Source: an uncultured Litoreibacter sp.
GTDB lineage: Bacteria; Pseudomonadota; Alphaproteobacteria; Rhodobacterales; Rhodobacteraceae
Direction of reading: 5' to 3'
Assembly (NCBI GenBank): GCA_947493265.1
Contig: CANLQL010000001.1
Location: forward strand, 248,001 to 312,000
DNA length: 64,000 bases
The stretch's first letter is position 1; every line of letters starts with the position of its first letter. This document shows positions 54,373-63,003 of the stretch, piece by piece. The position numbers and the translations under genes are program-made. The notes beneath the pieces were generated by a model. That model ran no database searches. It worked only from the letters and a program-made list of their open reading frames with translations, and was not told where the DNA came from.

Positions 54373-57300
54373 TTATGGGCTGGACGACTTGTAAGGGTGG
54401 TCGTTTGGAAGGTTGTCTTGTGTCCCTGTCAGGTGGGCCAAGTATCCTTCAATTCGCTGATGATCGGCGGCAGACGGGATCGCGCTAAGCAGGACGACAG
54501 CGCTGAGAGTCCCGTTGCCAAAGAACGTGGCGGTCGTGGTTTCCATCATGCCGACATAGTCCACGGAGATACCCTGCCCAAGGTGAACTGCCCAGATCGC
54601 CTCGGCATTGCGTTTGGCCTCCGCATTGATCGTTGCGTAGGACAGGGCAATGTTCGTCCCGGTTTGAGCTGCAGGTTCCATCGGGCGTCCATCCATCGAT
54701 GCATTCCCTGTTGTCCCCGTTGATCCCGTTCCGTCGACCGATACCGTGTAATCTGCCTTGTCGCCGCCCCGCACGAAAACATGCTGCGCCGTCGAGCCGG
54801 ACGTGAAGTCTTGCCCAATAACAGGTGTCACAAATGCCGAATTGCTCGACCCGCCGCTCATGTCCCGCGCGACGAAATAGGCGGCGCGGATCGTTGGAAG
54901 TGGCGAGGCATAGCTTAGGCCACCACTGGCAAAAGTCAGCGCTGCTGCGCCTTGTGCGCCGGCGGTCTCATATAGGACAGTGCCTGTGGGCGCGTTCAAA
55001 CTCAGCGTTCGGTTGTTGACGGATTTGTCTAGCCAGGTGGCCACGTCACTGCCGGAAGATAGCGTTAGTTCAGAGCCATCCGTGATCTCATGCCACGCGC
55101 TGAGCTCAGCAAGATTTGCGGGGGTCCAGGTTCCCGGAAGGGTCACTGTATCCGTGGCAGTGACGGCTGCCCGTGGTGGCATCGTCCAGGCCCCACCGAC
55201 AATCAGACCATGAACCGGGAGACCAAGCCCAAGAACATCGTCACCCCACACTTCGTAAAGCTCCCCGTCGGCGATTGTCAGTTCGGTCGCTACATCGGTG
55301 AACCCATAAGGGTCACCCACTTTGCCCACCTGTACGCCAGAGGGCCAGATGCCCGTATCTGGTGTAATGCGAACCTTGTTGCCGATGATGGCTGCAGAAA
55401 ATCCATCATAGCTCCAGTTAGTCCCGCCATCGGTTGAAACCTGCCACCCGCTCAGGTTTGTGGGTGTAGGGGAATAGAGCGTTCCGCCATTTGGAAGCGT
55501 GAAATCAACGTCAACATACCCACCACTTTCTGCGCGCGACGCGGTTCCGGCCAGTGCTGGGTTTTGGGACGTATCAAGACCCAGATCGCGTGCAAGCGTG
55601 ACCGCCATCCGAACACCCATCACAGCGTTTCCGGATGCCGTACCCTCGGGATGTGCGCTGTCTTTCAACGGGTAGTCTGTAATTGTTGGCCCAACGGTGA
55701 AACCCCGTGAGTTCGCATCCAGAACAACGTTTTCACGCCAGTCACCAATGCTGTAGCCGTGCCGTGTCGGGGGGTTGACCATGAAGCGGTATCCTGGGTC
55801 CAAAACATCGGCAAGGCTGTGATCGACGGTATAGCCATGAGTGCTGACACCGGTGATGATGTCGAAATACTGACCTGCAGCATCGCCAAGCCCACCACCC
55901 CCGCGGTTGCTGGTGTCCCAATGGGAAATAACGGCGGTATAGTCGCCCCCGTATCGATCGGTTTTGGATTGCAGGTCGCTCCAGTTGCGCATCGTGTCTG
56001 CATCATCGACCAGCTGTAGAACGCCCGTGCCTTCGATCGCCTCGCGCACCAGCATCAGCGGCGTATCAGGGTCGAAAACGCGGAATTGGTCAACGAAGGC
56101 CGACAGCCCATCGCGATCATCCGTGGCCCCTAACAGAGAGATCGTTTCCCCACCCGGATCCTGGTTCTGCCAGAAGCTGACCGTGTCGTAGTTTGCGACG
56201 TTCATCGTGTAGACTGCCGGATCGGCATTCGCATTTGTGAAAATGGACATCTGCGATTGTCCAAGAAGCATGACCTTGTAGCCAACCGCCCATTTGACGG
56301 TATTTGGCGTGATCTCGCTTTCGCCGACATACCGAAGCTCAGTGTTCAACCAGCCATCGGATTTTGGAACTGTTAGTGAGCCGCTAAAGGTCCCAGCGGA
56401 AACCGTGCCAATTGACGTCCAACCAACAACCTCACTGCTGTCGCTTGCCCGGATGAGGCGGGCTTCAACAGTGTAGCTGTCCTCACCAGTGCCGCGGATA
56501 TCAACCGTTCGGCTTGCCGCGCCTCCGACCAATCCAATAACCAGCCCGTCGATCAACGTACCGGGATTCACGGTGCCTGGTGCTGTTATGCTTGTGATCA
56601 AAGGCGCATCAATATCAAGCACCTGCGGAATTGCACTGATCGTGCTCCAGTGATTGGAGAAAAACACGGAATCGGTGAAGTGTTGCGCCCCGTCAAGATC
56701 AGTAAAGCCGCCAAAAAGTGACGGGTAGTCATTGTTCGTGGAAGGCTCCGAAACAGAAACAGCGCGCAGGAGATAGCCTTCGCTGTCTTCTAGTTGGTTC
56801 GGTTGCAGACCCAATGCTTTGATAAACATTATCTGACCTGCCCAGCGCTGAAGGTCGCGGTAGGCAACATCCGCTGAGGGGGAGAAGTACGACCGCCGCC
56901 CGGTTGATCCGTCTTGTGCATACCCGGCCCGCAGTGCCCAATCATATTGCCCGGCATCGATCCATCCAGCCGGGGGCGCAAAGGTGATCACATCACCGGC
57001 AGAAAATGGCGGGGTTGGTTGGGCATCAATCGGCAGCGCGATGTCTTCATTTGCCGTTGCAGGGAAGCTCGTGGTTTCAACAATCTCGGCAGTTGCGCCA
57101 TCGCTTTCCCGCGTTGCGATCATGCCGCGGTGAATGGTGACTTGCTGCCAATCGCCATGAACGCCACCCGCGCCACCATAGGTCGTCGGAACCAGCAGGG
57201 CGATACCGCCCGGTTGCGGTGGCAATGTCCTGCGTCGCGAGAATCCCGGTTTCTCAAGATCATCATGGGGCGCAAAATCATCTGCCAGCATGTCTTGTGT

Positions 57301-58776
57301 CACCCGGAACGCCTGGCGGAAATTACCACCCGTGTCTGCAAGGATGGTGGAAATGTCTGCGCGTCTGCCCGTGGCTTCCAGCGCAAAGACAATCGGGGCG
57401 ATATGGAATTGGTGATGCCCGCCATCAACAGACAGCGCAACGCCGGACCCTTTTATTGGGTCACCCCACTCGATCCCGTGCTGGATCATCTTCCACGCGA
57501 TCTGACGGCGCTGGGCTGGCGTGTAGACGTCGCTGATCAAAGCCATTGAGGCCATGTTGATCATGTTTGCGATATCGCGCCCGTATCCGGAACCGCTGAT
57601 CCCGCTGAACCCATCTGGCATCAGGTTTTCATATCCCCAACTTGAATTCGTCGCTGTGTTTTGCGGGTAGGCGGCGGTAAACTTCCCAAGGGAATTCATT
57701 AAAGTTGCGAAAGGCGGGAAGCTTAGTCCTGTGGCGTCATAGCTTGGAAGGCTTGCCAGCAAGCCGTCCATATCGACGCTGAAATAGCCCGGCACCCCGC
57801 GCCCAGTCCAACCCGTCGTTGCATCAAGGATCGTTCCAGCTGGGAGGATCTGGTCAACGATGTGCAAAGCCGCATAGTCGGAGATGTATCCGTCATCACC
57901 CTGTTTTGGCGCTGAAGAAACAGCAACCATAACAATATCGCCTGCTGTCACACTGACACTGTCGCCTTGATTGAGCAGGGGATCATATGTCTCCGAAATG
58001 CGGGCATCGAAGCCTTGTGATTGTTGGTAGCTGCCATCGCGAATTGGGTTTAGCTGGACCCCACTGATTGCCAGCCCACCGTCTGTCGTCGAACCGCGTT
58101 CGATTGTCAGTGTTTCAGTTCCGGTGGCCAGAACCATGTAGGCTTTCCCCGCAGCATCTAGACCAAAAACCCGCTCTTCAGGGGCGGTGAAGCTGACGCC
58201 ATTCATCGTGATGCTGCTGGACGTATCCGCAATCACCGTAGCACCGGTTGAATAGGTCTGTGGCCCGTTTGCGCCGCCATCTGCCTGCACCCGCCAAACC
58301 AACGACCCAGCCTGATCTGACGTGTAGCTGAAGCCACCGGGCTCAGCGACCATCTGCGCTGTGACGTCGATACCATCAAGCATCAGGGTTGGGGTCAGCG
58401 TGCTTCCTGCAGCGGTTCCTTCAGTCAGTTGGAAGACCGTTCCAACCGGCCCCTCCGCCGGAACCAGACTTGGCAAGACCGAGAACGGGCTTTCGTTTGA
58501 CGCAGGTGTGTCACCTGACAGGGAGGTCGAAAGTGAAATTTCCATAAGCGGGGCCTTATCTGAGCTCTGTGAAATACCGGAGAGATCAGCCAATGGGCCT
58601 GTCGTCCCCCGCATTTCCCGTGTCCAACGGATGCTGGGCGCAGGTTGCGCCTCGAGCGTGGGCCAGTCTTGCCGTTCTGTACTTACAAAACCTGATGGCA
58701 CCGCGCGCAGGGCCAAAACGACCACCGCCAACACCAAAGCCCAAGTGAGACTTCTCAGAAATTTCTCATGAAACAC
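54373..58776 (-). CDS. giant secreted/anchored protein with SGNH hydrolase and LamG-like domains
   Basis: A 1467-residue protein with an N-terminal membrane segment (residues about 9-28) and no clear cleavage site. Residues about 330-500 and 600-715 are rich in helical blocks (DIANMINMASMALISDVYTPAQRRQIAW; GGHHQFHIAPIVFALEATGRR) and may form an alpha/alpha toroid as in polysaccharide lyases. Beta-sandwich-like stretches lie between the domains. Residues about 832-1065 look like an SGNH esterase: block I is LLGQSQMSIF with Ser841 and the D-x-x-H motif is DSAH at 1039-1042. The C-terminus (about 1220-1467) is LamG-like and ends with HQRIEGYLAHLTG and LPNDHPYKSSSP. It starts the giant-wzy-GT2 unit. 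I infer a polymer-modifying enzyme, possibly lyase plus deacetylase. Confidence 0.7.
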   Translation of the reverse strand: MFHEKFLRSLTWALVLAVVVLALRAVPSGFVSTERQDWPTLEAQPAPSIRWTREMRGTTGPLADLSGISQSSDKAPLMEISLSTSLSGDTPASNESPFSVLPSLVPAEGPVGTVFQLTEGTAAGSTLTPTLMLDGIDVTAQMVAEPGGFSYTSDQAGSLVWRVQADGGANGPQTYSTGATVIADTSSSITMNGVSFTAPEERVFGLDAAGKAYMVLATGTETLTIERGSTTDGGLAISGVQLNPIRDGSYQQSQGFDARISETYDPLLNQGDSVSVTAGDIVMVAVSSAPKQGDDGYISDYAALHIVDQILPAGTILDATTGWTGRGVPGYFSVDMDGLLASLPSYDATGLSFPPFATLMNSLGKFTAAYPQNTATNSSWGYENLMPDGFSGISGSGYGRDIANMINMASMALISDVYTPAQRRQIAWKMIQHGIEWGDPIKGSGVALSVDGGHHQFHIAPIVFALEATGRRADISTILADTGGNFRQAFRVTQDMLADDFAPHDDLEKPGFSRRRTLPPQPGGIALLVPTTYGGAGGVHGDWQQVTIHRGMIATRESDGATAEIVETTSFPATANEDIALPIDAQPTPPFSAGDVITFAPPAGWIDAGQYDWALRAGYAQDGSTGRRSYFSPSADVAYRDLQRWAGQIMFIKALGLQPNQLEDSEGYLLRAVSVSEPSTNNDYPSLFGGFTDLDGAQHFTDSVFFSNHWSTISAIPQVLDIDAPLITSITAPGTVNPGTLIDGLVIGLVGGAASRTVDIRGTGEDSYTVEARLIRASDSSEVVGWTSIGTVSAGTFSGSLTVPKSDGWLNTELRYVGESEITPNTVKWAVGYKVMLLGQSQMSIFTNANADPAVYTMNVANYDTVSFWQNQDPGGETISLLGATDDRDGLSAFVDQFRVFDPDTPLMLVREAIEGTGVLQLVDDADTMRNWSDLQSKTDRYGGDYTAVISHWDTSNRGGGGLGDAAGQYFDIITGVSTHGYTVDHSLADVLDPGYRFMVNPPTRHGYSIGDWRENVVLDANSRGFTVGPTITDYPLKDSAHPEGTASGNAVMGVRMAVTLARDLGLDTSQNPALAGTASRAESGGYVDVDFTLPNGGTLYSPTPTNLSGWQVSTDGGTNWSYDGFSAAIIGNKVRITPDTGIWPSGVQVGKVGDPYGFTDVATELTIADGELYEVWGDDVLGLGLPVHGLIVGGAWTMPPRAAVTATDTVTLPGTWTPANLAELSAWHEITDGSELTLSSGSDVATWLDKSVNNRTLSLNAPTGTVLYETAGAQGAAALTFASGGLSYASPLPTIRAAYFVARDMSGGSSNSAFVTPVIGQDFTSGSTAQHVFVRGGDKADYTVSVDGTGSTGTTGNASMDGRPMEPAAQTGTNIALSYATINAEAKRNAEAIWAVHLGQGISVDYVGMMETTTATFFGNGTLSAVVLLSAIPSAADHQRIEGYLAHLTGTQDNLPNDHPYKSSSP

Positions 58777-58827
58777 GCAGGAAAACTCGATTTTGAACGC
58801 TGCTTAGGAACCATTGAGATGCCGAAA

Positions 58828-58882
58828 CAAGGTTAACAATTCGGAAATCTTCCGAGGCTACCGTTCGCCGGAATTAACCTTG
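58828..58882. promoter_or_regulatory. nested inverted repeats between the giant gene and the GT2 gene
   Basis: CAAGGTTAA (58828-58836) and TTAACCTTG (58874-58882) are perfect nine-base inverted copies. Inside them, TCGGAA (58841-58846) and TTCCGA (58850-58855) form a short perfect hairpin with a three-base loop. The right arm ends ten bases before the GT2 start, near its ribosome binding region. TTAACC again recalls a CtrA half-site. It could be a DNA operator for the divergent genes or a leader-RNA fold. Confidence 0.5.
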
Positions 58883-58891
58883 AGTGGACAG

Positions 58892-59851
58892 ATGAAAAAT
58901 GAAAATCCTAGATCAGCGCTTGAACTTTCGATCATTGTCATCAGCTACAATACGCGCGATCTGACGCTGGATTGCCTACGGTCCGTCTTTGATCAAACAA
59001 AGTCTGAATGTGAGGTTTTGGTGGTCGACAACGCGTCAGAGGATGGGTCTGCCGACGCGATTGCACGGGAATTCCCACAAGTTCGGCTGTTTCGTGAATC
59101 GATCAATCATGGGTTTGGACCCGCACACCATATCGCAATGGCCGATGCCCGCGCGCCGTTTGTCTTGTTTCTAAACCCAGATACAGTTGTTCTTGATCAC
59201 GCGATAGACAAGCTTTTCGGATTTGCTCGCCAGATTCCGCGGGCAGGTATCTGGGGCGGACGAACGTTATTTTCGGACGGTCGCGTTAACCCCACATCAT
59301 GTTGGCAAGCGATGAGCGCGTGGTCCCTCATATGTCAGGTCACAGGGCTCAATCGGTTGTTTTCAAGCAACGCATTCTTCAATCCCGAAGGGGTCGGTGG
59401 CCGCCTGCAGAAGAAGCCTGTTGCGGTTGATATCGTGACTGGATGCTTTCTGCTGACAAAGGCCGATACTTGGTTCCAGTTGGGTGGCTTCAATCGCCTC
59501 TTTAGGATGTACGGCGAGGAGGCGGATTTCTGTCTTCGGGCGAAAAAGCAGCTCGGTCTTCAGCCGATGGTCACGCCAGACGCAACGATCATCCACCACG
59601 GCAGCGCGAGCGAACCGTCTGCCACAGAAAAAATGGTTCGATTGCTCAAGGCGAAAACACAGCTGATCCAGTGTCATTTCCTGTCCCGTGATCGCGCGAT
59701 TGCGTTGCGGTTGCTTCAATGGTGGCCCTTGTCACGATGGATAACGCTTGCGCTGGCTTCCCGAATAACCAGTTCAGAGCGACTAAAAGAGAGATCCCAT
59801 CATTGGCGGCAAATTTGGGTTCGCCGGGACGAGTGGTCTTCAGGCTTCTGA
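58892..59851 (+). CDS. family 2 glycosyltransferase, WbbL rhamnosyltransferase-like
   Basis: The protein resembles the WbbL-type GT2 group. LSIIVISYNTRDLTLDCLRSVFDQ, VLVVDNASEDGSADAIA and FVLFLNPDTVVLDHAI are the donor and metal sites; VTGCFLLTKADTWFQLGGFNRLFRMYGEEADFCLRAKK is the typical catalytic stretch of this group (in two parts). WbbL enzymes use dTDP-rhamnose, which the rfbCBDA unit in this locus would supply, but use of rhamnose here is inference. ATG 58892 gives 319 residues; the open frame starts earlier at 58814, but that part carries the inverted repeats. Confidence 0.82.
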   Translation: MKNENPRSALELSIIVISYNTRDLTLDCLRSVFDQTKSECEVLVVDNASEDGSADAIAREFPQVRLFRESINHGFGPAHHIAMADARAPFVLFLNPDTVVLDHAIDKLFGFARQIPRAGIWGGRTLFSDGRVNPTSCWQAMSAWSLICQVTGLNRLFSSNAFFNPEGVGGRLQKKPVAVDIVTGCFLLTKADTWFQLGGFNRLFRMYGEEADFCLRAKKQLGLQPMVTPDATIIHHGSASEPSATEKMVRLLKAKTQLIQCHFLSRDRAIALRLLQWWPLSRWITLALASRITSSERLKERSHHWRQIWVRRDEWSSGF

Positions 59852-59928
59852 CGCCACCAGTCCCTAGGTCGCTGGAAGGCAATGGTTGCCAAAGGGTTTA
59901 TGAATGCATTATTTTGGGTGAATTCAGA

Positions 59929-59946
59929 ATCCATCCTAAGATAGAT
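59929..59946. promoter_or_regulatory. candidate GntR operator before the gntR-type gene
   Basis: ATCCATC (59929-59935) and GATAGAT (59940-59946) are inverted copies in six of seven positions around CTAA, directly before the start codon at 59949. A site here would suit autorepression. No ribosome binding site stands out. Confidence 0.35.
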
Positions 59947-59948
59947 GC

Positions 59949-60602
59949 ATGACGTCAGAGCTAAGCGAAAAAAAGACCCGCGTTGATGACGCCTATCTGC
60001 GGCTCAAGCAGGCCATTCGGTCGAGCGCGCTTAGCCCCAACGAACAGCTAACAGAGCCTGAAATCGCAAGCCGATTGGGCATGAGCCGTACACCCGTGCG
60101 CGAAGCGCTTATCCGGCTTTCTTCTGACGGTCTTGTGCGGCTTATTCCGCGTCGGGGGGCGTTGATCCTTCCCGTAAGCAAGCAGGATATGGAAGAGATT
60201 TACGATATCCTGATGGCGTTGGAGCCCGCGGCCGCAGCAAAGCTTGCAGCTCGAAATCCGAGTGAGGCCGAACTGGCACCGCTTAGGCAGGCCGTGGAAG
60301 CGATGGAAGCGGCGATTGATGCAGGTGAATTGACCCAATGGGCGGAAGCCGATGATCAATTCCATGATGCGTTCTTAAAGCTGCAAGGAAATGGCCGGAT
60401 TGTTGAAATGGTATCGACCCTGAATGATCAGGCCCATCGTGCACGTATGATGACGCTGAACGCTCGGCCTATCCCGGTGCAATCCACGAAGGAGCATCGC
60501 GAGATTCTCGACAATCTCAGCAGTGGAAACGCGCAAGGCGCGCGAGACGCTTTTGAACGTCACCGTCGCCGCGCCGCGCAGGAATTGCTTGCCCTTATGT
60601 AG
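59949..60602 (+). CDS. GntR family transcriptional regulator (FadR/FCD subfamily)
   Basis: The N-terminal winged helix-turn-helix (residues about 12-75, with LTEPEIASRLGMSRTPVREALIRLSSDGLVRLIPRRG) and an all-helical FCD ligand domain (DDQFHDAFL, EHREILDNL, RDAFERHRRRA) place it in the FadR group, whose members sense small carboxylic acids or sugar acids. Length is 217 residues. The next gene, 33 bases downstream on the same strand, is a sugar isomerase-like enzyme, the probable target. The start codon lacks a clear ribosome binding site and is preceded by an inverted repeat. Confidence 0.87.
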   Translation: MTSELSEKKTRVDDAYLRLKQAIRSSALSPNEQLTEPEIASRLGMSRTPVREALIRLSSDGLVRLIPRRGALILPVSKQDMEEIYDILMALEPAAAAKLAARNPSEAELAPLRQAVEAMEAAIDAGELTQWAEADDQFHDAFLKLQGNGRIVEMVSTLNDQAHRARMMTLNARPIPVQSTKEHREILDNLSSGNAQGARDAFERHRRRAAQELLALM

Positions 60603-60635
60603 GGGAGGAACTTTCACAATCTGAGGAGGGCAAAG

Positions 60636-61508
60636 ATGAAGCTTGGTGTGATCTGCGACGGTATCTGCCGGGACCTGTCCCATGCCATCGACGTCATGGA
60701 CGAATTCGACCTCCAATATGCGGAACTTCAATTCGTCGGTGACACAGAAGTTGGGGACCACTCTGCCCAACGGATTGTTGAGATGGACAAACTTCTTCGA
60801 GACCGGGGCAAGCCTGTATCCTGTCTGTCGCGCCATATTTTCGCGGGGATGACTTCTGCGAACCGACCGGGCGATGAGCTGCATGTCAAACATATGGATG
60901 CGCTCAAACGCGTTATGGAAATGGCACATGTCGTAGGCTCCCCACTTGTTCGGATCATGACGCAGAAGAAAGAACAGATCCTTTGGGGTCGGAACGGGGC
61001 TGAGATTTGGAATGTCGCTCATGGGGCTTGGGACAGTATGGCCCCAATGATCGCCCCTGCCGTGGACCTGGCCCGCAAAGAAGGCCTGACCCTGGTTGTG
61101 GAGACTGGCAATGGAACCATGGTCAATTCCAACTACACCGCCCGAAAACTAATCGATGAGCTGGACGCGAAGGACGTTCTCAAAGTGCTTTGGGACCCGG
61201 CAAATAATTGTTGGTGCCATGAGCTGGCCTATCCCGATGGCTATGCAGAACTGGACGGCGGATATCTCGGACATATCCACATCAAAGATGTCATTGTGGA
61301 CACACCACGCGCCACGCTGGAGGTCTGCGAGATGGGGAAGGGCCAGCTTGGCCCGTTGTTCCAGCCCATCGCGGATGCGCTACGAGCAGATCAGTACGAC
61401 GGCGTTATTTCACTCGAAAGCGTGTACCATCCCGGGAATGGTGACTTTGAAGCCGGATTTCGCCGCAACGTTGAACTGTTCAAGGCCATTTTTGGCCCTC
61501 AGGAGTAG
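60636..61508 (+). CDS. sugar phosphate isomerase/epimerase-like TIM barrel protein
   Basis: The protein has the xylose isomerase-like TIM-barrel fold. The strand-end metal ligands are plausible in LTLVVETGNGT (Glu), VLWDPANNCW (Asp), GHIHIKDVIV (His) and GVISLESVYHPGNG (Glu). Members isomerise or epimerise keto sugars or act on inositol-type compounds, so the substrate cannot be named. GAGGAGG-like CTGAGGAGG lies upstream of the ATG, a strong ribosome binding site. No transporter or further catabolic gene is adjacent. With the GntR gene it forms a two-gene module between the EPS locus and the ribosomal cluster. Confidence 0.8.
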   Translation: MKLGVICDGICRDLSHAIDVMDEFDLQYAELQFVGDTEVGDHSAQRIVEMDKLLRDRGKPVSCLSRHIFAGMTSANRPGDELHVKHMDALKRVMEMAHVVGSPLVRIMTQKKEQILWGRNGAEIWNVAHGAWDSMAPMIAPAVDLARKEGLTLVVETGNGTMVNSNYTARKLIDELDAKDVLKVLWDPANNCWCHELAYPDGYAELDGGYLGHIHIKDVIVDTPRATLEVCEMGKGQLGPLFQPIADALRADQYDGVISLESVYHPGNGDFEAGFRRNVELFKAIFGPQE

Positions 61509-61517
61509 GCCCGGAGC

Positions 61518-62138
61518 TTATTGCCAGCTGTAGTTGAAACTGACCGATATACGGTCCTCTTCACTCATATTCATCGGGACTTCGTGGCGCAGCCAACTTT
61601 CCCAAAGCAGCACATCACCAACCTCCGGGGCGACATAAAAGAAGCTTTTCATATCATCGCGGGCATCTGGCTTTCGCGCCGGAGCGGCCATCATCATCGG
61701 CAGACGTGGATCTTCAAACTTGATCGCGCTGGTACCATCGGGCATCGCCACATAGGTCGTTCCGGAAATCACGGAATGCGGGTGCAGGTGACCTGTGTGG
61801 ATACCACCTTCAGGCAGGATGTTGATCCAGAGATCCTCCAGTTTCAGCTTCTTGCCATCCAGATTGAACTGAAGATCCTTGGCAAAGGCCTTCACGTGTT
61901 TATCGAGCACTTTCTTGAGATCGCGAAACACAGGCGACCGCCAAGTCAGGTCTGTCAGAGAGGCGTAGGACGTATAACCCGGAAATCCTTCAGCCTCACA
62001 CCAATCCTGCCCCGCCTCATCGTCTTCAGCAATCGCAAGACAGGACGCTTCCAGCTCAGACGGATCGATGGGCTTCCCGTGTTCAGAAAGCTGGGCTTGA
62101 TAGAGACGGGTTACGAAGAGGGAGGATATCTTGGACAT
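61518..62138 (-). CDS. 2OG-Fe(II) oxygenase family protein
   Basis: The 206-residue protein resembles the TIGR02466-type putative 2-oxoglutarate/Fe(II) oxygenases. The iron and 2OG sites probably lie in ILPEGGIHTGHLHPHSVISGTTYV, in GDVLLWESWLRHEVPM, and in RISVSFNYSW at the C-terminus. The start at the ATG ending at 62138 (MSKISSLFVTRLYQ) fits the family; the 24 codons before it do not. Substrates of this family are unknown. It converges on the sugar isomerase-like gene (9-base gap) and is divergent from the next small gene. Confidence 0.78.
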   Translation of the reverse strand: MSKISSLFVTRLYQAQLSEHGKPIDPSELEASCLAIAEDDEAGQDWCEAEGFPGYTSYASLTDLTWRSPVFRDLKKVLDKHVKAFAKDLQFNLDGKKLKLEDLWINILPEGGIHTGHLHPHSVISGTTYVAMPDGTSAIKFEDPRLPMMMAAPARKPDARDDMKSFFYVAPEVGDVLLWESWLRHEVPMNMSEEDRISVSFNYSWQ

Positions 62139-62283
62139 TGTTGGGTCACACCGTTTGTTTGTGAAGACACAGTAAAGGTCTTGAATCAGCAGCATAAGCG
62201 CGAATTTCAAGCGGTTGCCAGATTTAGGTCAGAATATCGGTTTATCTAACACGAGTTCAGGAATTAGAAATTGGAATTCGATC

Positions 62284-62601
62284 ATGAAGATTCAAAAACA
62301 GCCGGACTCGTTCGATACACTTTCAGATGCAGCGAAGGTTCCCAGTCTGGAAAACCAAATCAAAATGATGGATCAGCTAGATGGCGTTTTCAGTGGGTTG
62401 CACGAGCGGTTCCCGACCAATGTGAAATTCAAGCAATACTCAAAGGTTATTCGAACGTCCCGCACGATCCTCTACGATTTGTCGTCTAATCATGACAAAC
62501 TTTCGCGGGAAGAGTTTGATGCCGGGATGACGAAGATCAAAGACTTGTTCACCAGCGCTGGCGCGAAGAAACAAGATTTAGTCGAATGGGGCCTCCTTTA
62601 A
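62284..62601 (+). CDS. hypothetical protein, 105 residues
   Basis: I do not recognise this protein. It is charged and appears mostly helical (ENQIKMMDQLDGVFSGLHERF; FKQYSKVIRTSRTILYDLSS; REEFDAGMTKIKDLFTSA), with no signal peptide, membrane segment or cysteine. The start at ATG 62284 follows a poor ribosome binding site; the frame extends upstream to 62215, which has no better start. It lies between the 2OG oxygenase gene (divergent) and rpmC. Codon use looks like that of its neighbours, and the open frame is clean, so I believe it is real. Confidence 0.6.
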   Translation: MKIQKQPDSFDTLSDAAKVPSLENQIKMMDQLDGVFSGLHERFPTNVKFKQYSKVIRTSRTILYDLSSNHDKLSREEFDAGMTKIKDLFTSAGAKKQDLVEWGLL

Positions 62602-62700
62602 TTCCAGATCTAGCTTTGTTCATGTCGTCTCCGAAGGCTCTGCCGCACCAGCCAAGAAAAACGCCAGCTTTCCCATAAACTAAGGGTTGCAATGCTACCC

Positions 62701-62772
62701 GCTCGGGTCTAAACGAGCCGTTCATCATGAACTCCACTGGAATCAGGGTGACCGTTCGCGGGCTCTCCAGTG
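62701..62772 (+). ncRNA. candidate structured leader before rpmC
   Basis: The 192-base gap before rpmC holds three consecutive inverted repeats: GCTCG/CGAGC (62701-62718), the odd palindrome GTTCAT-C-ATGAAC (62720-62732), and CACTGGA/TCCAGTG (62735-62741 with 62766-62772). The last stem ends nine bases before AAAGGA, the rpmC ribosome binding site. Since rpmC now heads the second half of the ribosomal cluster, a leader RNA for autogenous control is a reasonable guess. No known leader family is recognised. Confidence 0.4.
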
Positions 62773-62793
62773 TATGAAATAAAGGAAATGGCT

Positions 62794-63003
62794 ATGAACG
62801 CCGGTGAACTTCGCGATAAGACCGCGGATCAGCTCAACGAGGAGCTGGCAAACCTGAAGAAAGAGGCATTCAACCTCCGCTTTCAGCAGGCCACAGGTCA
62901 ACTTGAAAACACAGCACGTATGCGCAGCGTCAAACGCGATGCAGCCCGTGTGAAAACTATTCTGAACGAAAAGGCCCGTGCGGCTGCTGGGGAGGCGAAC
63001 TAA
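62794..63003 (+). CDS. rpmC: 50S ribosomal protein L29
   Basis: L29 is a small coiled protein near the exit of the peptide tunnel. The pattern [56 protein letters not shown] (read in parts) is the typical alphaproteobacterial L29. I used ATG 62794, seven bases after AAAGGA; ATG 62788 would be too close to it. Length is 69 residues. The normal upstream neighbour rplP is absent here; instead a 2OG oxygenase and a small unknown gene precede it. It overlaps rpsQ by one base. Confidence 0.96.
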   Translation: MNAGELRDKTADQLNEELANLKKEAFNLRFQQATGQLENTARMRSVKRDAARVKTILNEKARAAAGEAN

